Notes: generated by a model not told the origin, from the letters alone. Shown: positions 48,526 through 58,118, counted from the first letter of the stretch. The stretch: 59,778 nt of DNA from Apilactobacillus apinorum (GCF_001281175.1 NZ_KQ440395.1:467094-526871); one strand, 5' to 3'. Numbers and translations: made by a program.

Positions 48526-49710
48526 ATGAATTTTAAATTCTCGAAAAGAGTACCAAATCTAGATGATGATGTGGTTGGCGAAATCTTAAAAGTAGCAGGT
48601 GACCCTGAGATTATTTCATTTGCTGGTGGATTGCCGGCGCCAGAATTATTCCCAGTTGAAGCTATGCATCAAGCTGCCGATAAAGTTTTTGAAAAATATG
48701 GTAAAGATGCATTACAATATACCGCTACAATTGGAAACGTTAAGTTAAGAGAATCAATCGCTCATCGAATGCAAACTAACAAGTTTGTACATACTTCCAT
48801 CGACAATATTTGTATTACTACTGGATCAGAACAATCAATTGATTTAGTAGCAAAGATGATGGTAAACGAGGGCGATGTCATTTTAGTGGAAAAGCCCACA
48901 TACTTATGTGCTTTAGACGTATTTAAAAGTTATGGCGCTAAAGTGGTTGGTATTGATATGGATGAAGATGGGATGCTAATGGATGCGTTAGAAGCCAAAT
49001 TAACTGAATATTCAGAAGCCAAATTAATTTATACAATTCCCAATTTCCAAAATCCAACCGGTCGAACTATGACCGCAGATAGACGTCAAAAAATGGTTGA
49101 AATTGCTGAAAAACACAACGTCGTTATTTTAGAAGACGACCCATACGGAGAAATTAGATACTCTGGTGAAGTTGTTCCACCAATTAAGCATTACGATGAA
49201 AATGGAACAGTGGTTTACATGAATACTTTTTCTAAGATTCTAGCTCCTGGAATGCGATTAGGATGGATTGTAGCTGATAAAGACTTCATCGATGCTTTTG
49301 TTGTCATGAAACAATCAGCAGATTTACATTCAGACAATCTATCTCAATATATTGTTGCTCAATATATGGAAGATAATGATTTGGATAAACACATTCAATC
49401 AATCTCAGACGAATACAAAAAACGTGCAACAATGATGTTAAAAGAAATTGATGAACAATTTCCTAAAGGGGTTAAACACAGTAATCCAGAAGGTGGGATG
49501 TTTATCTGGGTTGAAGTACCAGGAAACGTTAACACAATGGATTTATTCTATAACTGCGTAAAGCATAATGTTGCCTTTGTTCCAGGTGAACCATTCTATC
49601 CTGATGAAGTGATTCCAGGAACATTTAGAATGAATTTCTCAAACATGAAAGATGATCAAATTCATGAAGGGGTTCGTCGAATGGCGGTTGCCATTAATGA
49701 AATGATGTAA
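48526..49710 (+). CDS. PLP-dependent class I/II aminotransferase (LysN/MocR-type)
   Basis: The 394-residue protein is a fold-type I aminotransferase related to 2-aminoadipate/aromatic aminotransferases and to the catalytic part of MocR regulators, without a DNA-binding domain. Markers: FAGGLPAPELFP at the N-terminus, TTGSEQSIDLVAKM, PNFQNPTGRTM, EDDPYGEIRY and the PLP lysine in NTFSKILAPGMRLGW. The substrate cannot be told. The TTG at 48520 is too close to AGGAGG, so the ATG at 48526 is used. Confidence 0.88.
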   Translation: MNFKFSKRVPNLDDDVVGEILKVAGDPEIISFAGGLPAPELFPVEAMHQAADKVFEKYGKDALQYTATIGNVKLRESIAHRMQTNKFVHTSIDNICITTGSEQSIDLVAKMMVNEGDVILVEKPTYLCALDVFKSYGAKVVGIDMDEDGMLMDALEAKLTEYSEAKLIYTIPNFQNPTGRTMTADRRQKMVEIAEKHNVVILEDDPYGEIRYSGEVVPPIKHYDENGTVVYMNTFSKILAPGMRLGWIVADKDFIDAFVVMKQSADLHSDNLSQYIVAQYMEDNDLDKHIQSISDEYKKRATMMLKEIDEQFPKGVKHSNPEGGMFIWVEVPGNVNTMDLFYNCVKHNVAFVPGEPFYPDEVIPGTFRMNFSNMKDDQIHEGVRRMAVAINEMM

Positions 49711-49747
49711 AAAAAAACACTTATCAAAATTGATAAGTGTTTTTTAT
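49711..49747. terminator. bidirectional terminator aminotransferase/kup
   Basis: AAAACACTTATCAA and TTGATAAGTGTTTT with an AA loop, flanked by A and T runs. Confidence 0.92.
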
Positions 49748-49748
49748 T

Positions 49749-51785
49749 TTATAGATTATGTCTGGAATGAATTGAGTGATAAATCTTTCTTTGAACTAAA
49801 TATTGGTCATGTTGCATAGTAATAAATAGTGGAGAAGATTCTTCAATTACATTACTAAATTCCAATCCGTACCATGAGATAGGGGAGGCAGTAATGTTTT
49901 GTAAGAAGATACGACCAGAGATAAGTTGTCTATCAAATGCGTTAATTTCTGAGTTTAATGCTAAATCAGAAGGACGTTCATTGATGATTACGAACTTAAA
50001 GTCTCCAACGTTACCACGTTTTCCAGTTGAACTATATGTTTGCTTTTGTGGATCAATAACACCTTGTTTGATTAGGTAGTTAACAATTTGGTGTAGGTAG
50101 ATACTTACACTTTGTTGTTTTCTAAATCCAAGGTATAGTTGCACGTCAACAATATTCTTAGTATCGATAAGGTCAACAGTGTAGTTACTTTCGTATGGGT
50201 TACTTGTTTCATTAACAGTAACGAACCAGTAAACCTTAGCACGTTTTGGTTCCTTATCTAAAATAGAATACATTGTACTACGTTTGATTTGGTAATCATT
50301 CTTAATCTTAGTCATGTAAACCAAATTAGAAGTGTACAAAGGAATTGATTCATCTTCACTTAATTGTGTCAATTGATCACGATATTCAAGAAGGGAAACA
50401 TATTCGCTTTCACGTTCGTAATGATCACGACGTTTGTTACCAAAGTACCATAGAATCATGATGATTAAGATAGCACCCATAATGATTAGGGTAACGAATC
50501 CACCATGAACGAATTTAACGATACTTGCAATGAAGAATGTAAATTCAATTACAGCAAAGAATGCAGCAATTAGTAATGCCCATAGGCGTCTCATCTTACC
50601 TGATAGGTATTCGAACAATAGAACGGTAGTCATCAACATAGTAACTGTGATAGCTAAACCATAAGCTGATTCCATTCTTTCTGAACTACCGAATGCCCAA
50701 ACAACAATGAAGGTAACGATACATAAGAACCAGTTAACGGTTGAAATGTAAATTTGACTTCTGATATTGCTTGGATGTCTAACAATCATTCTAGGCAAGA
50801 ACTTCAAACCAATCGCTTCATCAACTAGAGTGAATGAACCAGTAATCAATGCTTGTGATGCGATGATAGCAGCTAAAGCAGCAATTACAATGGCAAAACC
50901 ACGAAGTGATTCAGGAAGCATTTCGTAGAATGGGTTCAAACTTGATAGATTAGCAAATTGTGGGTTATGTGCATTGTTGATAACCCAAGCACCTTGACCT
51001 AAGTAATTCATTACTAAGGCAAAGTAAACAAATGGCCAAGTACCATAGATGTTTTTCTTACCAACGTGTCCCATATCTGAATAAAGTGCTTCAGCACCGG
51101 TTGTAGCAAGGAAAACACTACCTAAAATGAATAATCCCACTTTATTAACGGGACTGAATAGAATTTCAATCGCGTAAATTGGGTTAAATGCGCTTAAGAT
51201 AATAGGGTATTTTAATAAATTAACAATCCCCATAATTGCTAGGAAGGAGAACCAGATTAACATAACTGGTCCAAATGAGTTCCCAATAATTCCAGTTCCA
51301 AATCGTTGAATTAAGAATAATACCAATAATACTAATGATGTAATGATTAGAACAGTTTCTTGAGAGTTACTGAACGAGATAGGACCAAAGTGTTGTCCTT
51401 TCAAACCTTCCAAAGCAGAAGTTACTGAAACGGCAGGAGTTAGAGTCCCATCAGCTAATAGTGCAGCCCCACCAATTAAGGCAGGCCATACTAACCATTT
51501 GGCCTTTTTTCTAACTAATGCGAATAAGGCGAAAATTCCACCTTCACCGTTGTTATCAGCACGCATGGTAATTAATACGTATTTGATTGTGGTAATCACC
51601 ATAAGAGTCCAAATAATTAATGAAATGGATCCAATTATATAAAAAGGTTTAATGTCAGACATTTTGCCGGCATTACCAATAATGGAATTCATTACATATA
51701 GTGGTGAAGTACCAATATCACCATAGACAATTCCCAAAGTGATTAGCATTCCCATAAAGGAAATCTTATCAAATTTAGCTTTCAT
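49749..51785 (-). CDS. kup: Potassium uptake protein Kup
   Basis: Kup is a K+/H+ symporter. The N-terminal 430 residues contain about 12 helices with the hallmark GIVYGDIGTSPLYVMNSI, DNNGEGGIFALFALVR and GTEALYSDMGH-type segment. The last 240 residues form a soluble domain, which in lactococcal Kup proteins binds c-di-AMP. The ATG at 51785 follows GGAGG; an in-frame TTG at 51800 overlaps it. Length 678. Regulation by the cdaA product is inference. It is divergent from a permease gene. Confidence 0.93.
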   Translation of the reverse strand: MKAKFDKISFMGMLITLGIVYGDIGTSPLYVMNSIIGNAGKMSDIKPFYIIGSISLIIWTLMVITTIKYVLITMRADNNGEGGIFALFALVRKKAKWLVWPALIGGAALLADGTLTPAVSVTSALEGLKGQHFGPISFSNSQETVLIITSLVLLVLFLIQRFGTGIIGNSFGPVMLIWFSFLAIMGIVNLLKYPIILSAFNPIYAIEILFSPVNKVGLFILGSVFLATTGAEALYSDMGHVGKKNIYGTWPFVYFALVMNYLGQGAWVINNAHNPQFANLSSLNPFYEMLPESLRGFAIVIAALAAIIASQALITGSFTLVDEAIGLKFLPRMIVRHPSNIRSQIYISTVNWFLCIVTFIVVWAFGSSERMESAYGLAITVTMLMTTVLLFEYLSGKMRRLWALLIAAFFAVIEFTFFIASIVKFVHGGFVTLIIMGAILIIMILWYFGNKRRDHYERESEYVSLLEYRDQLTQLSEDESIPLYTSNLVYMTKIKNDYQIKRSTMYSILDKEPKRAKVYWFVTVNETSNPYESNYTVDLIDTKNIVDVQLYLGFRKQQSVSIYLHQIVNYLIKQGVIDPQKQTYSSTGKRGNVGDFKFVIINERPSDLALNSEINAFDRQLISGRIFLQNITASPISWYGLEFSNVIEESSPLFITMQHDQYLVQRKIYHSIHSRHNL

Positions 51786-51943
51786 GACTAAATCCTCCAA
51801 AAATAATTATGTAAAAATTCACACATTAATAAAGTACAATTTACCACTATTTTAAGCTAGTTTAAAGAAAAAAATGAAAAAGGTTCTATTAAATGTTAAA
51901 TTTAATGGTATAAAAGTTTTAATAACAGGGGGCCTTAACCAAC

Positions 51944-53044
51944 ATGATAACTACTTTATTTAAAAATATAGTTAAAGATAATGTCGTTAAAATAGTTTTA
52001 ACAATCTTTATTGTATTACTATTTTTCAGGCAACCTAATTTGCGTGATATTGATGTTAACACAATCTTGATTTTATTCAATTTAATGCTAATTATTGAAA
52101 TAGTTAAAGAAACTAACATATTGAATTATTTTAGTGCCTTGATTATAAATCATGTTTCCAATTCTCGCCAAATAACTGCTTGGTTAGTATTGCTTTCTTT
52201 TGTGGGATCAATGATAGTCACTAATGACGTAGCAATTATTACATTAGTGCCCTTGTACATATTAATTGCTAAACAGTATCAGTTAAAAATCGCTTATCCA
52301 GTATCATTAATAACAATTGCAGCTAACTTAGGTAGTGCAGTAACACCGATTGGTAATCCGCAAAATGTTTTTTTAGTCGAATATTATCGAATTGGGTTTA
52401 TACAATTCATGTCACAATCAATCCAGCTATTGTTGATTGGCATCATTATCATGATGATTTTAGTGAATTTGAGTCATAAAAAATATATTAGTGCGCAATC
52501 CACCAAACCAATTCTTATAAAAATAAGTGATGTAATATGGGTGTACGGATTATTTATCCTTGTTTTATTATCGCAATTTAAAGTGATTAGCATTTTAGTC
52601 CCACTAATCTTAGTAATATGGAAGTCAGCTAAAGTAAATGTGCAAATGATTAAAAAAATTGATTATTCATTATTAGTTACGTTTGTTTTCTTCTTTTTAA
52701 TTGTGGGAATGATTGGAAGAATGCCGATTGTATCAGAAGCTATTTATCATTTAATTAAAACACCGCAAAGCACGTTTTTAACCTCTATTGGTATTAGTCA
52801 GATTATCAGTAATGTTCCATGCGCTGTCCTAATTGCTAAATTTTATAGTCATTTTAGTGCAATTTATTGGGGAGTTTCCATTGGCGGTTTAGGAACATTA
52901 GTCGCTTCTCTAGCTAATTTATTAGCATTTAAACAAGTTTCAATCTATGCTAAAGATGAAAAATCCAGTTTTATTAAAATATTTACGGGATTAAACATCG
53001 TTTTATTAATATTCTTAATAATTATAAAGATTATATTAATATAA
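51944..53044 (+). CDS. ArsB/NhaD superfamily permease
   Basis: The 366-residue membrane protein has about ten hydrophobic helices and belongs to the ion transporter superfamily that includes ArsB, NhaD and YbiR. The diagnostic segments are TNDVAIITLVPL and ANLGSAVTPIGNPQNVFL, plus a second-half equivalent SQIISNVPCAVLIAKF. The substrate is unknown; no arsenic regulator or reductase is nearby. Codon use is poor and AT-rich, suggesting low expression. The Shine-Dalgarno (AGGGGG) is rather far from the ATG. Confidence 0.75.
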   Translation: MITTLFKNIVKDNVVKIVLTIFIVLLFFRQPNLRDIDVNTILILFNLMLIIEIVKETNILNYFSALIINHVSNSRQITAWLVLLSFVGSMIVTNDVAIITLVPLYILIAKQYQLKIAYPVSLITIAANLGSAVTPIGNPQNVFLVEYYRIGFIQFMSQSIQLLLIGIIIMMILVNLSHKKYISAQSTKPILIKISDVIWVYGLFILVLLSQFKVISILVPLILVIWKSAKVNVQMIKKIDYSLLVTFVFFFLIVGMIGRMPIVSEAIYHLIKTPQSTFLTSIGISQIISNVPCAVLIAKFYSHFSAIYWGVSIGGLGTLVASLANLLAFKQVSIYAKDEKSSFIKIFTGLNIVLLIFLIIIKIILI

Positions 53045-53119
53045 TAGAAATTCAGTAAACTTTCTCATTTTTTGTGTAATAATTATGTTATTGACTTAAA
53101 TTTGAAGGGAATGATTGAT

Positions 53120-53905
53120 ATGTACACAGATTTAAATGGAAAAGTAGCAGTAGTTACTGGTGCTTCCAAGGGGATTGGAAAGGCAATTGCTTTACGTTTA
53201 GCTCAAGAACACATGAAATTAGTTTTTAACTATCATTCTGATCAAAACGGTGCGCAAGTAGCCGTTGATCAAATTAAGCAAAACGGTGGGGATGCAGTCG
53301 CAGTTCAAGCCGATGTTTCAAAAGAAGAAGATGTAAATAAGTTAGTTAAGACTGCCGAAGAAGAATTTGGTGGCTTAGACTTATTTATTAACAACGCAGG
53401 GATGGAAAAAGAAGTTCCTACGCATAAACTAGAATTAAAAGATTGGCAACGAGTAATCGATGTTAACTTAACTGGAACCTTCTTAGGTACCAAAGCAGCA
53501 TTAAATTACTTCTTAGATCACAATCAAGCAGGAAACATTATCAACATGTCTTCTGTTCATCAAACTATTTCTTGGCCTCATTTTGCTGATTACTCAGCAT
53601 CAAAGGGTGGAAGTAAGCTATTTACAGAAACTGTTGCTAAAGAATATGCTCCTAATAACATTAGAGTTAATTCCATCGCACCTGGTGCAATTAACACACC
53701 AATTAATGCAAAGAAATTTGCTGATCCTAAAGCTTATGCTGATACAGCTGAATTAGTACCAATGAATAGAATTGGTAAACCAGAAGAAGTTGCCGCAGCT
53801 GCAGCTTGGTTAGCTTCTAGTGAATCATCATATGTAACTGGGGAAACAATTTACGTTGATGGTGGAATGAAACTTTATCCAGAGTTTAAAGAAGGCCGTG
53901 GATAA
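53120..53905 (+). CDS. Glucose 1-dehydrogenase-like short-chain dehydrogenase
   Basis: The 261-residue SDR resembles Bacillus glucose 1-dehydrogenase along its whole length. It has MYTDLNGKVAVVTGASKGIGKA at the N-terminus, NNAG, catalytic Ser145, Tyr158 and Lys162 at the same numbers, PGAINTPINAKKFADP, and a C-terminal EGRG. It would oxidise beta-D-glucose to gluconolactone with NAD(P)+. Upstream in-frame codons lack a ribosome site; AAGGGA fits the ATG at 53120. A GlcU-like permease lies 2.6 kb downstream, as Bacillus pairs glcU with gdh. It ends at a shared terminator. Confidence 0.85.
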   Translation: MYTDLNGKVAVVTGASKGIGKAIALRLAQEHMKLVFNYHSDQNGAQVAVDQIKQNGGDAVAVQADVSKEEDVNKLVKTAEEEFGGLDLFINNAGMEKEVPTHKLELKDWQRVIDVNLTGTFLGTKAALNYFLDHNQAGNIINMSSVHQTISWPHFADYSASKGGSKLFTETVAKEYAPNNIRVNSIAPGAINTPINAKKFADPKAYADTAELVPMNRIGKPEEVAAAAAWLASSESSYVTGETIYVDGGMKLYPEFKEGRG

Positions 53906-53945
53906 ATAAAAAAGATGGCATCAATATTAGATACCATCTTTTTGT
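53906..53945. terminator. bidirectional terminator SDR/MFS
   Basis: AAAAAGATGG and CCATCTTTTT arms with a 15-base loop. Confidence 0.8.
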
Positions 53946-53947
53946 TT

Positions 53948-55279
53948 TTATAAAGCGCTGCTACCAAAGTTTTTGGGTTGAATAGCAACTTCAATAATTG
54001 GATATAACATTAAAATTCCAAGAAAGACGAAACCAATTTCGTATGATTGATTTTCTGGGAAGAAACTTGATAACGCAGATACGACAACGGTAATTAGAGA
54101 AACTCCTAAACCTTGTGCCATAGTTTGTAAAACAGAACTAAGCGTATTTGCTGAATTTCTTTCTTCAATTGGAATTTCAGAGAATGTGACGGCATTATAG
54201 CAGGTCAATGCTAAAGATCGTCCACATCCTGAAATAAATGCAAGACCGGCAATGATGACACCGAATGTTGTTGGTCTAATCATTGCTAAAGCAGCAGTAC
54301 TAATTGCAACTGTAAATAAAGCAATTAATAATGAAGCTTTATACTTGATGTTTCTGATTATCGCGTTGGTAAAAGGTTTAATACCGATATTTCCAATGAA
54401 AACGAAAATAACGTAGTAACCAGCTACTAAAGCTGACCAATGGAAAACAGTTTGTAGATAAACGGTTAGCAAGTAAGGAAGTGCTCCTACTGATAGCCAC
54501 AAGAATGTTCCACCAGTTTGATAGATTCTAAAAGAACTAACTTTTAAAGCTTTAATATCAAATAAAGGTGTTTCAACGTGTGAAAGGTGATAACCGACTA
54601 CTAAGATCATTAACAAACCAAGTAGTACCAATAATCCAGCTACTGGCCAGAAATGACGACCATATGTGGCGATTTCTGCACCAATTAAAATGAATCCGGA
54701 TGAAATTGCGATTTCTAGAAAACCGATAAAATCAAACTTATCTTTGCTTTTCTTGGAATCTTTTTCTACCAATTTAATTCCAATTAGAATAGCTAATAAT
54801 CCAATTGGGACATTGATTAAGAAGATCCATTGCCAAGTTAGATATTTAACGAAGAATCCACCGATAATTGGGGCAATTGCTGGCGCAATTAGAGCTGGCC
54901 AAACTAGATAGTTAGCCATTCTTAATAGTTGGTTGGAAGGGGTTCTTTCCAGCATGATTAGTCTGGCAGTTGGTGTCATTAATGATCCAGCAAAACCTTG
55001 TATAAAACGGCTAACTAAAAGAACTGCAAAACTAGGGGCTAACGCGTCACCTAATGAGCTTAATACAAATAGTAAAGTCGCAAGTAACCAAGCATTTTTC
55101 TTACCAATTCGTTTAGCAATCCAGCCACTTAGTGGAATAAAAATTGCCATGGTGATAAAGTAAATGCTGACAGTTAATGAAAGAGAAGAAGTTGGTACAT
55201 TGAGACTTCTTCCTATATATGGAAGTGCGGTAGTTACAATCGTTGCATCTAAAAATTGCATGAATAAACTTGACGCCAT
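53948..55279 (-). CDS. MFS drug efflux transporter, DHA2 (EmrB/QacA) family
   Basis: The membrane protein has 12-14 helices and the DHA2 motif FMQFLDATIVTTALPYIG in helix 1, PLSGWIAKRIGKK (motif A) and FIQGFAGSLMTPTARLIML (motif C region). It probably expels toxic compounds; the substrate is unknown. The ATG at 55279 cuts into helix 1 and has no ribosome site. The frame continues 12 codons upstream, and AAAGGA lies 8 bases from an in-frame ATT at 55312, giving the usual N-terminus ISNYIKVALLMASS. The real start may be this ATT, or the gene start may carry a small frameshift. Confidence 0.82.
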   Translation of the reverse strand: MASSLFMQFLDATIVTTALPYIGRSLNVPTSSLSLTVSIYFITMAIFIPLSGWIAKRIGKKNAWLLATLLFVLSSLGDALAPSFAVLLVSRFIQGFAGSLMTPTARLIMLERTPSNQLLRMANYLVWPALIAPAIAPIIGGFFVKYLTWQWIFLINVPIGLLAILIGIKLVEKDSKKSKDKFDFIGFLEIAISSGFILIGAEIATYGRHFWPVAGLLVLLGLLMILVVGYHLSHVETPLFDIKALKVSSFRIYQTGGTFLWLSVGALPYLLTVYLQTVFHWSALVAGYYVIFVFIGNIGIKPFTNAIIRNIKYKASLLIALFTVAISTAALAMIRPTTFGVIIAGLAFISGCGRSLALTCYNAVTFSEIPIEERNSANTLSSVLQTMAQGLGVSLITVVVSALSSFFPENQSYEIGFVFLGILMLYPIIEVAIQPKNFGSSAL

Positions 55280-55426
55280 TAATAGTGCAACCTTAATATA
55301 ATTGCTAATAATAAATCATGTCCTTTCAAAAGATGTCATAAAAAAGTATATCATAATAATTAAAAAGGCCATGAATCATAAATAAGGAAACTAAAACGAT
55401 TAATTACTAAGAAAGGGGCAATTGAT

Positions 55427-56317
55427 TTGATTAAAATACATCAATTAACTGATTCCAAATGGGTGGAAATGGTTGATGCAAATACCAAAGAAGTTGTAGA
55501 AACAATTGACGAATACAAATTACCTAATATCTTAAAAGGGTACATGTTGGATGCTCATGAACATTCACGTTTTGAATATAATACAGTTAAGAAGTACTCT
55601 GTTATGATTATGCGTGCGTTAATTTCTGGTCAAGATGAAAACGTACAAACAGCACCAGTGATTATCGCCTTCACCAATGATTTAATTATCACCAAGAGTG
55701 ATTCTAGATATCGTATTAAACAAGAAACTAGATGTAACAAATTCGATATGATCTTTAATATGCTTCAACGAATCAATAAACCATATATGAACAAGTTGGA
55801 TCAAATTAATGAATCAGTTGAAAATCTACAAAATAGTCGTAATAAGAGCCGTGTTAATAATCGTCATCTAAACGAAATTGCGATTTTGAAGAATGACTTG
55901 GTATACTTAAAAACAGCCACTGCTGCAAACATTATGGCGATTAATCAACTACAAAAATCTAGTGATAACTTTGAAATTCCAATTTCATTTAACAATCGTC
56001 AAGATCAACACATTGATGATGTTGCGGTTGAATATGATGAAAGCAAATACATGTTTGATGTGCTAGATGAAATTGTTAGTCAAATTGAAGATACTTACAG
56101 TAACATTATTAATAACAATTTAAATGACGTCATGAAAGTTTTGACCGTCTGGTCATTGATTTTAGCAATTCCACCAATTATCAGTGGATTCTACGGTATG
56201 AACGTTGGGGTATTACCATTTGCCAACAGTAGTTGGTCATGGTTCTTTACTTTGGTAATTACGGTAGCCATTATTTACTGGATGCTATACTACTTGAAAA
56301 AACATCATGATTTGTAA
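55427..56317 (+). CDS. corA: CorA family magnesium/divalent cation transporter
   Basis: The 296-residue protein has a large cytoplasmic N-terminal domain with long helices and two C-terminal membrane helices. The CorA selectivity motif YGMNVG lies between them. The lysine-rich tail KKHHDL is cytoplasmic. It forms homopentameric Mg2+ channels. The start is TTG with GAAAGGGG 8 bases upstream; no ATG is available. It is monocistronic with its own terminator. Confidence 0.9.
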   Translation: MIKIHQLTDSKWVEMVDANTKEVVETIDEYKLPNILKGYMLDAHEHSRFEYNTVKKYSVMIMRALISGQDENVQTAPVIIAFTNDLIITKSDSRYRIKQETRCNKFDMIFNMLQRINKPYMNKLDQINESVENLQNSRNKSRVNNRHLNEIAILKNDLVYLKTATAANIMAINQLQKSSDNFEIPISFNNRQDQHIDDVAVEYDESKYMFDVLDEIVSQIEDTYSNIINNNLNDVMKVLTVWSLILAIPPIISGFYGMNVGVLPFANSSWSWFFTLVITVAIIYWMLYYLKKHHDL

Positions 56318-56348
56318 AAAAGGTACGACTTTCAGTCGTGCCTTTTTT
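56318..56348 (+). terminator. terminator after corA
   Basis: AAAAGGTACGACT and AGTCGTGCCTTTT (one G-T pair) with TTC loop, then T run. Confidence 0.9.
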
Positions 56349-56399
56349 TACTATTTGTTATAAATTATTAAGAATTAGTTAATTATTGGAAAATTTAAA

Positions 56400-56413
56400 T
56401 GTAAGCGCTTTAC
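56400..56413. promoter_or_regulatory. probable cre (CcpA) site of the sugar permease gene
   Basis: TGTAAGCGCTTTAC contains the full AAGCGCTT core and most of the consensus TGWAANCGNTNWCA; the last two bases are swapped. It overlaps the -35 element, so CcpA with HPr-Ser-P would repress. Confidence 0.65.
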
Positions 56414-56437
56414 TATAAAATGACATGATTGTATAAT
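56409..56437 (+). promoter_or_regulatory. promoter of the GlcU/RbsU gene
   Basis: TTTACT (56409-56414), 17 bases, TATAAT (56432-56437). A leader hairpin TTGGGG/CCCCAA with ACAG loop (56450-56465) follows without a T run. Confidence 0.65.
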
Positions 56438-56523
56438 AATCATTGTTAGTTGGGGACAGCCCCAATTATTAATCGAAAAAAATGACAATAAAATCATAAT
56501 AAGTTTAAAAAGGAAGTGTTAAG

Positions 56524-57393
56524 ATGGACATCTTAATCGGAATATTACCTGCACTACTTTGGGGTGTAGGACCTCTAATTGCTACCAAATTTGGTGGTAA
56601 ACCAATTGAACAACTATTAGGAACAGGTTACGGACAATTAGTTGTTGGAATTGTAATCTACATATTTACAAGACCTGCAATTTCATTTAATGAATTTTTA
56701 TGGCCATTCTTAGGAGGGGTTGCATGGGCAGTTGCTCAATACATGCAATTCAGTTCATTTACTAAGATGAATGTCTCATCAGCAATGCCAATTTCAACTG
56801 GATTACAATTAATTGAAATTCCACTTTGTGGGGTAATCTTCTTTGGTGAATGGGGCAGCCCACTAGCTAAACTAATTGGATTCTTAAGTATCGCACTTCT
56901 AATTCTAGGAACTACTTGTACCAGCTATGTTGATAAAAAAGTGGTTAGAAAGAAGATGGACTACAAAGCCGGAATTCCATTACTAGTAATTGGTTCATTT
57001 GGATACACAGCATGTTCTGTATTCCCAAGAATCACTAATGCTTCTGGTTTAGTTGGATTACTACCACAAACATTTGGAATGATGTTAGGTGCTTTAATTG
57101 TTGCCTTTATTCTAAATGGATCAGAAACATTCGGTTACTTGAAGTCAAAAGTAACTATGAAGAGTGGAATTATTGGAATCTTAGGTGGATTAGGGACATT
57201 AGCTTACCTAACATCATTAAAACTAAATGGTGTTGCTAATGCCTTCCCATTAACTCAAATGAACGTGGTTGTTTCAACTATCGGTGGTTTGATTATTCTA
57301 AAAGAACACAAGAACAAGAAAGAAATTACATTTACAGTAGTTGGTCTATTGATGATTGTTATTTCAGCAATCTTAATCGGACATCTTGAATAA
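56524..57393 (+). CDS. GRP-type sugar permease (GlcU/RbsU family)
   Basis: The 289-residue protein has ten hydrophobic helices of the drug/metabolite transporter fold and the family N-terminus MDILIGILPALLWGVGPLIATKFGGKP, plus NVSSAMPISTGLQLIEIPLCGVIFFGEW. It would import glucose or ribose by proton symport, independent of PTS. Glucose and ribose members cannot be told apart by eye. AAGGAAGTG precedes the ATG. The probable cre site implies catabolite control; the nearby glucose 1-dehydrogenase favours glucose as substrate. Confidence 0.85.
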   Translation: MDILIGILPALLWGVGPLIATKFGGKPIEQLLGTGYGQLVVGIVIYIFTRPAISFNEFLWPFLGGVAWAVAQYMQFSSFTKMNVSSAMPISTGLQLIEIPLCGVIFFGEWGSPLAKLIGFLSIALLILGTTCTSYVDKKVVRKKMDYKAGIPLLVIGSFGYTACSVFPRITNASGLVGLLPQTFGMMLGALIVAFILNGSETFGYLKSKVTMKSGIIGILGGLGTLAYLTSLKLNGVANAFPLTQMNVVVSTIGGLIILKEHKNKKEITFTVVGLLMIVISAILIGHLE

Positions 57394-57431
57394 TAAAAAA
57401 AGGACCTACCAAATGGTAGGTCCTTTTTTGT
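57394..57431. terminator. bidirectional terminator permease/DUF308
   Basis: AAAAAAAGGACCTACC and GGTAGGTCCTTTTTT with AAAT loop; a perfect long stem. Confidence 0.92.
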
Positions 57432-57434
57432 CTG

Positions 57435-57941
57435 TTAGATTGAATGAACGATTCGTAAAATTCCATTTACTAAGAAGAACAATCCAACTAGGAATGCTAC
57501 TGATAAAGCTGAAGCTACTGGGGAAGCAAGAAGTAAAATTCCTACAATAATTCCAATAACTGCAAAAGTTATATCCATAACATACCATCCATGACTAATA
57601 TCTTTAATGTATTTTGCTAGTGATAATGCTGTTAGAGAGTCTAAAATAAACATGATTGCAAAGAAAATAGCAATGTATAAAATTCCGAACGCAGCGTTGA
57701 AAAGCATTAAAATACCGATAAGGATATCTAGGATACTATTAAAAATGATCCAAGTTTTAGATTCAAAAACATCAGATAAATGGGTAATCTTGAAAATACC
57801 AGTAATAATTGAGAAAACAGCTACAATTATTACGATGGTGCTAAATGTAATATCTGGTCGATTTAGCGTAATAATTCCAACGATAACACCTAAAATACCT
57901 ACGATGAATGAAAAGGGATCAAATTGATTTACTTTGTTCAT
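57435..57941 (-). CDS. DUF308 (HdeD-like) membrane protein
   Basis: The 168-residue protein has six hydrophobic helices arranged as three similar hairpins, the DUF308/HdeD layout (IVGILGVIVGIITLNRPDIT, LDILIGILMLFNAAFGI, IGIIVGILLLASPVASALSV). HdeD was named for acid resistance in E. coli; its role in lactobacilli is unproven. A GTG at 57950 is part of the Shine-Dalgarno GAGGTG, so the ATG at 57941 is the start. Confidence 0.82.
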   Translation of the reverse strand: MNKVNQFDPFSFIVGILGVIVGIITLNRPDITFSTIVIIVAVFSIITGIFKITHLSDVFESKTWIIFNSILDILIGILMLFNAAFGILYIAIFFAIMFILDSLTALSLAKYIKDISHGWYVMDITFAVIGIIVGILLLASPVASALSVAFLVGLFFLVNGILRIVHSI

Positions 57942-58016
57942 TAATTTCACCTCTTTTAATATGATAATTTAATTATAGTTCAATCAAATTATATAAAGCA
58001 TAGACGACAGGCATTC

Positions 58017-58031
58017 TTAAGATAATCTTAA
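58017..58031. repeat. short perfect inverted repeat, operator candidate
   Basis: TTAAGAT-A-ATCTTAA sits between the divergent DUF308 and 108-residue genes. Nothing else notable is seen in this 177-base gap except TATAAT at 58083-58088, a likely -10 for the plus-strand gene. Confidence 0.4.
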
Positions 58032-58118
58032 CGTTTATGAAGGATATCAAGTCGATTTATTTTAAATCAATTTATGAATATGTATAATTAACTTAGATTA
58101 ATAACAGAGGGATGTTTA

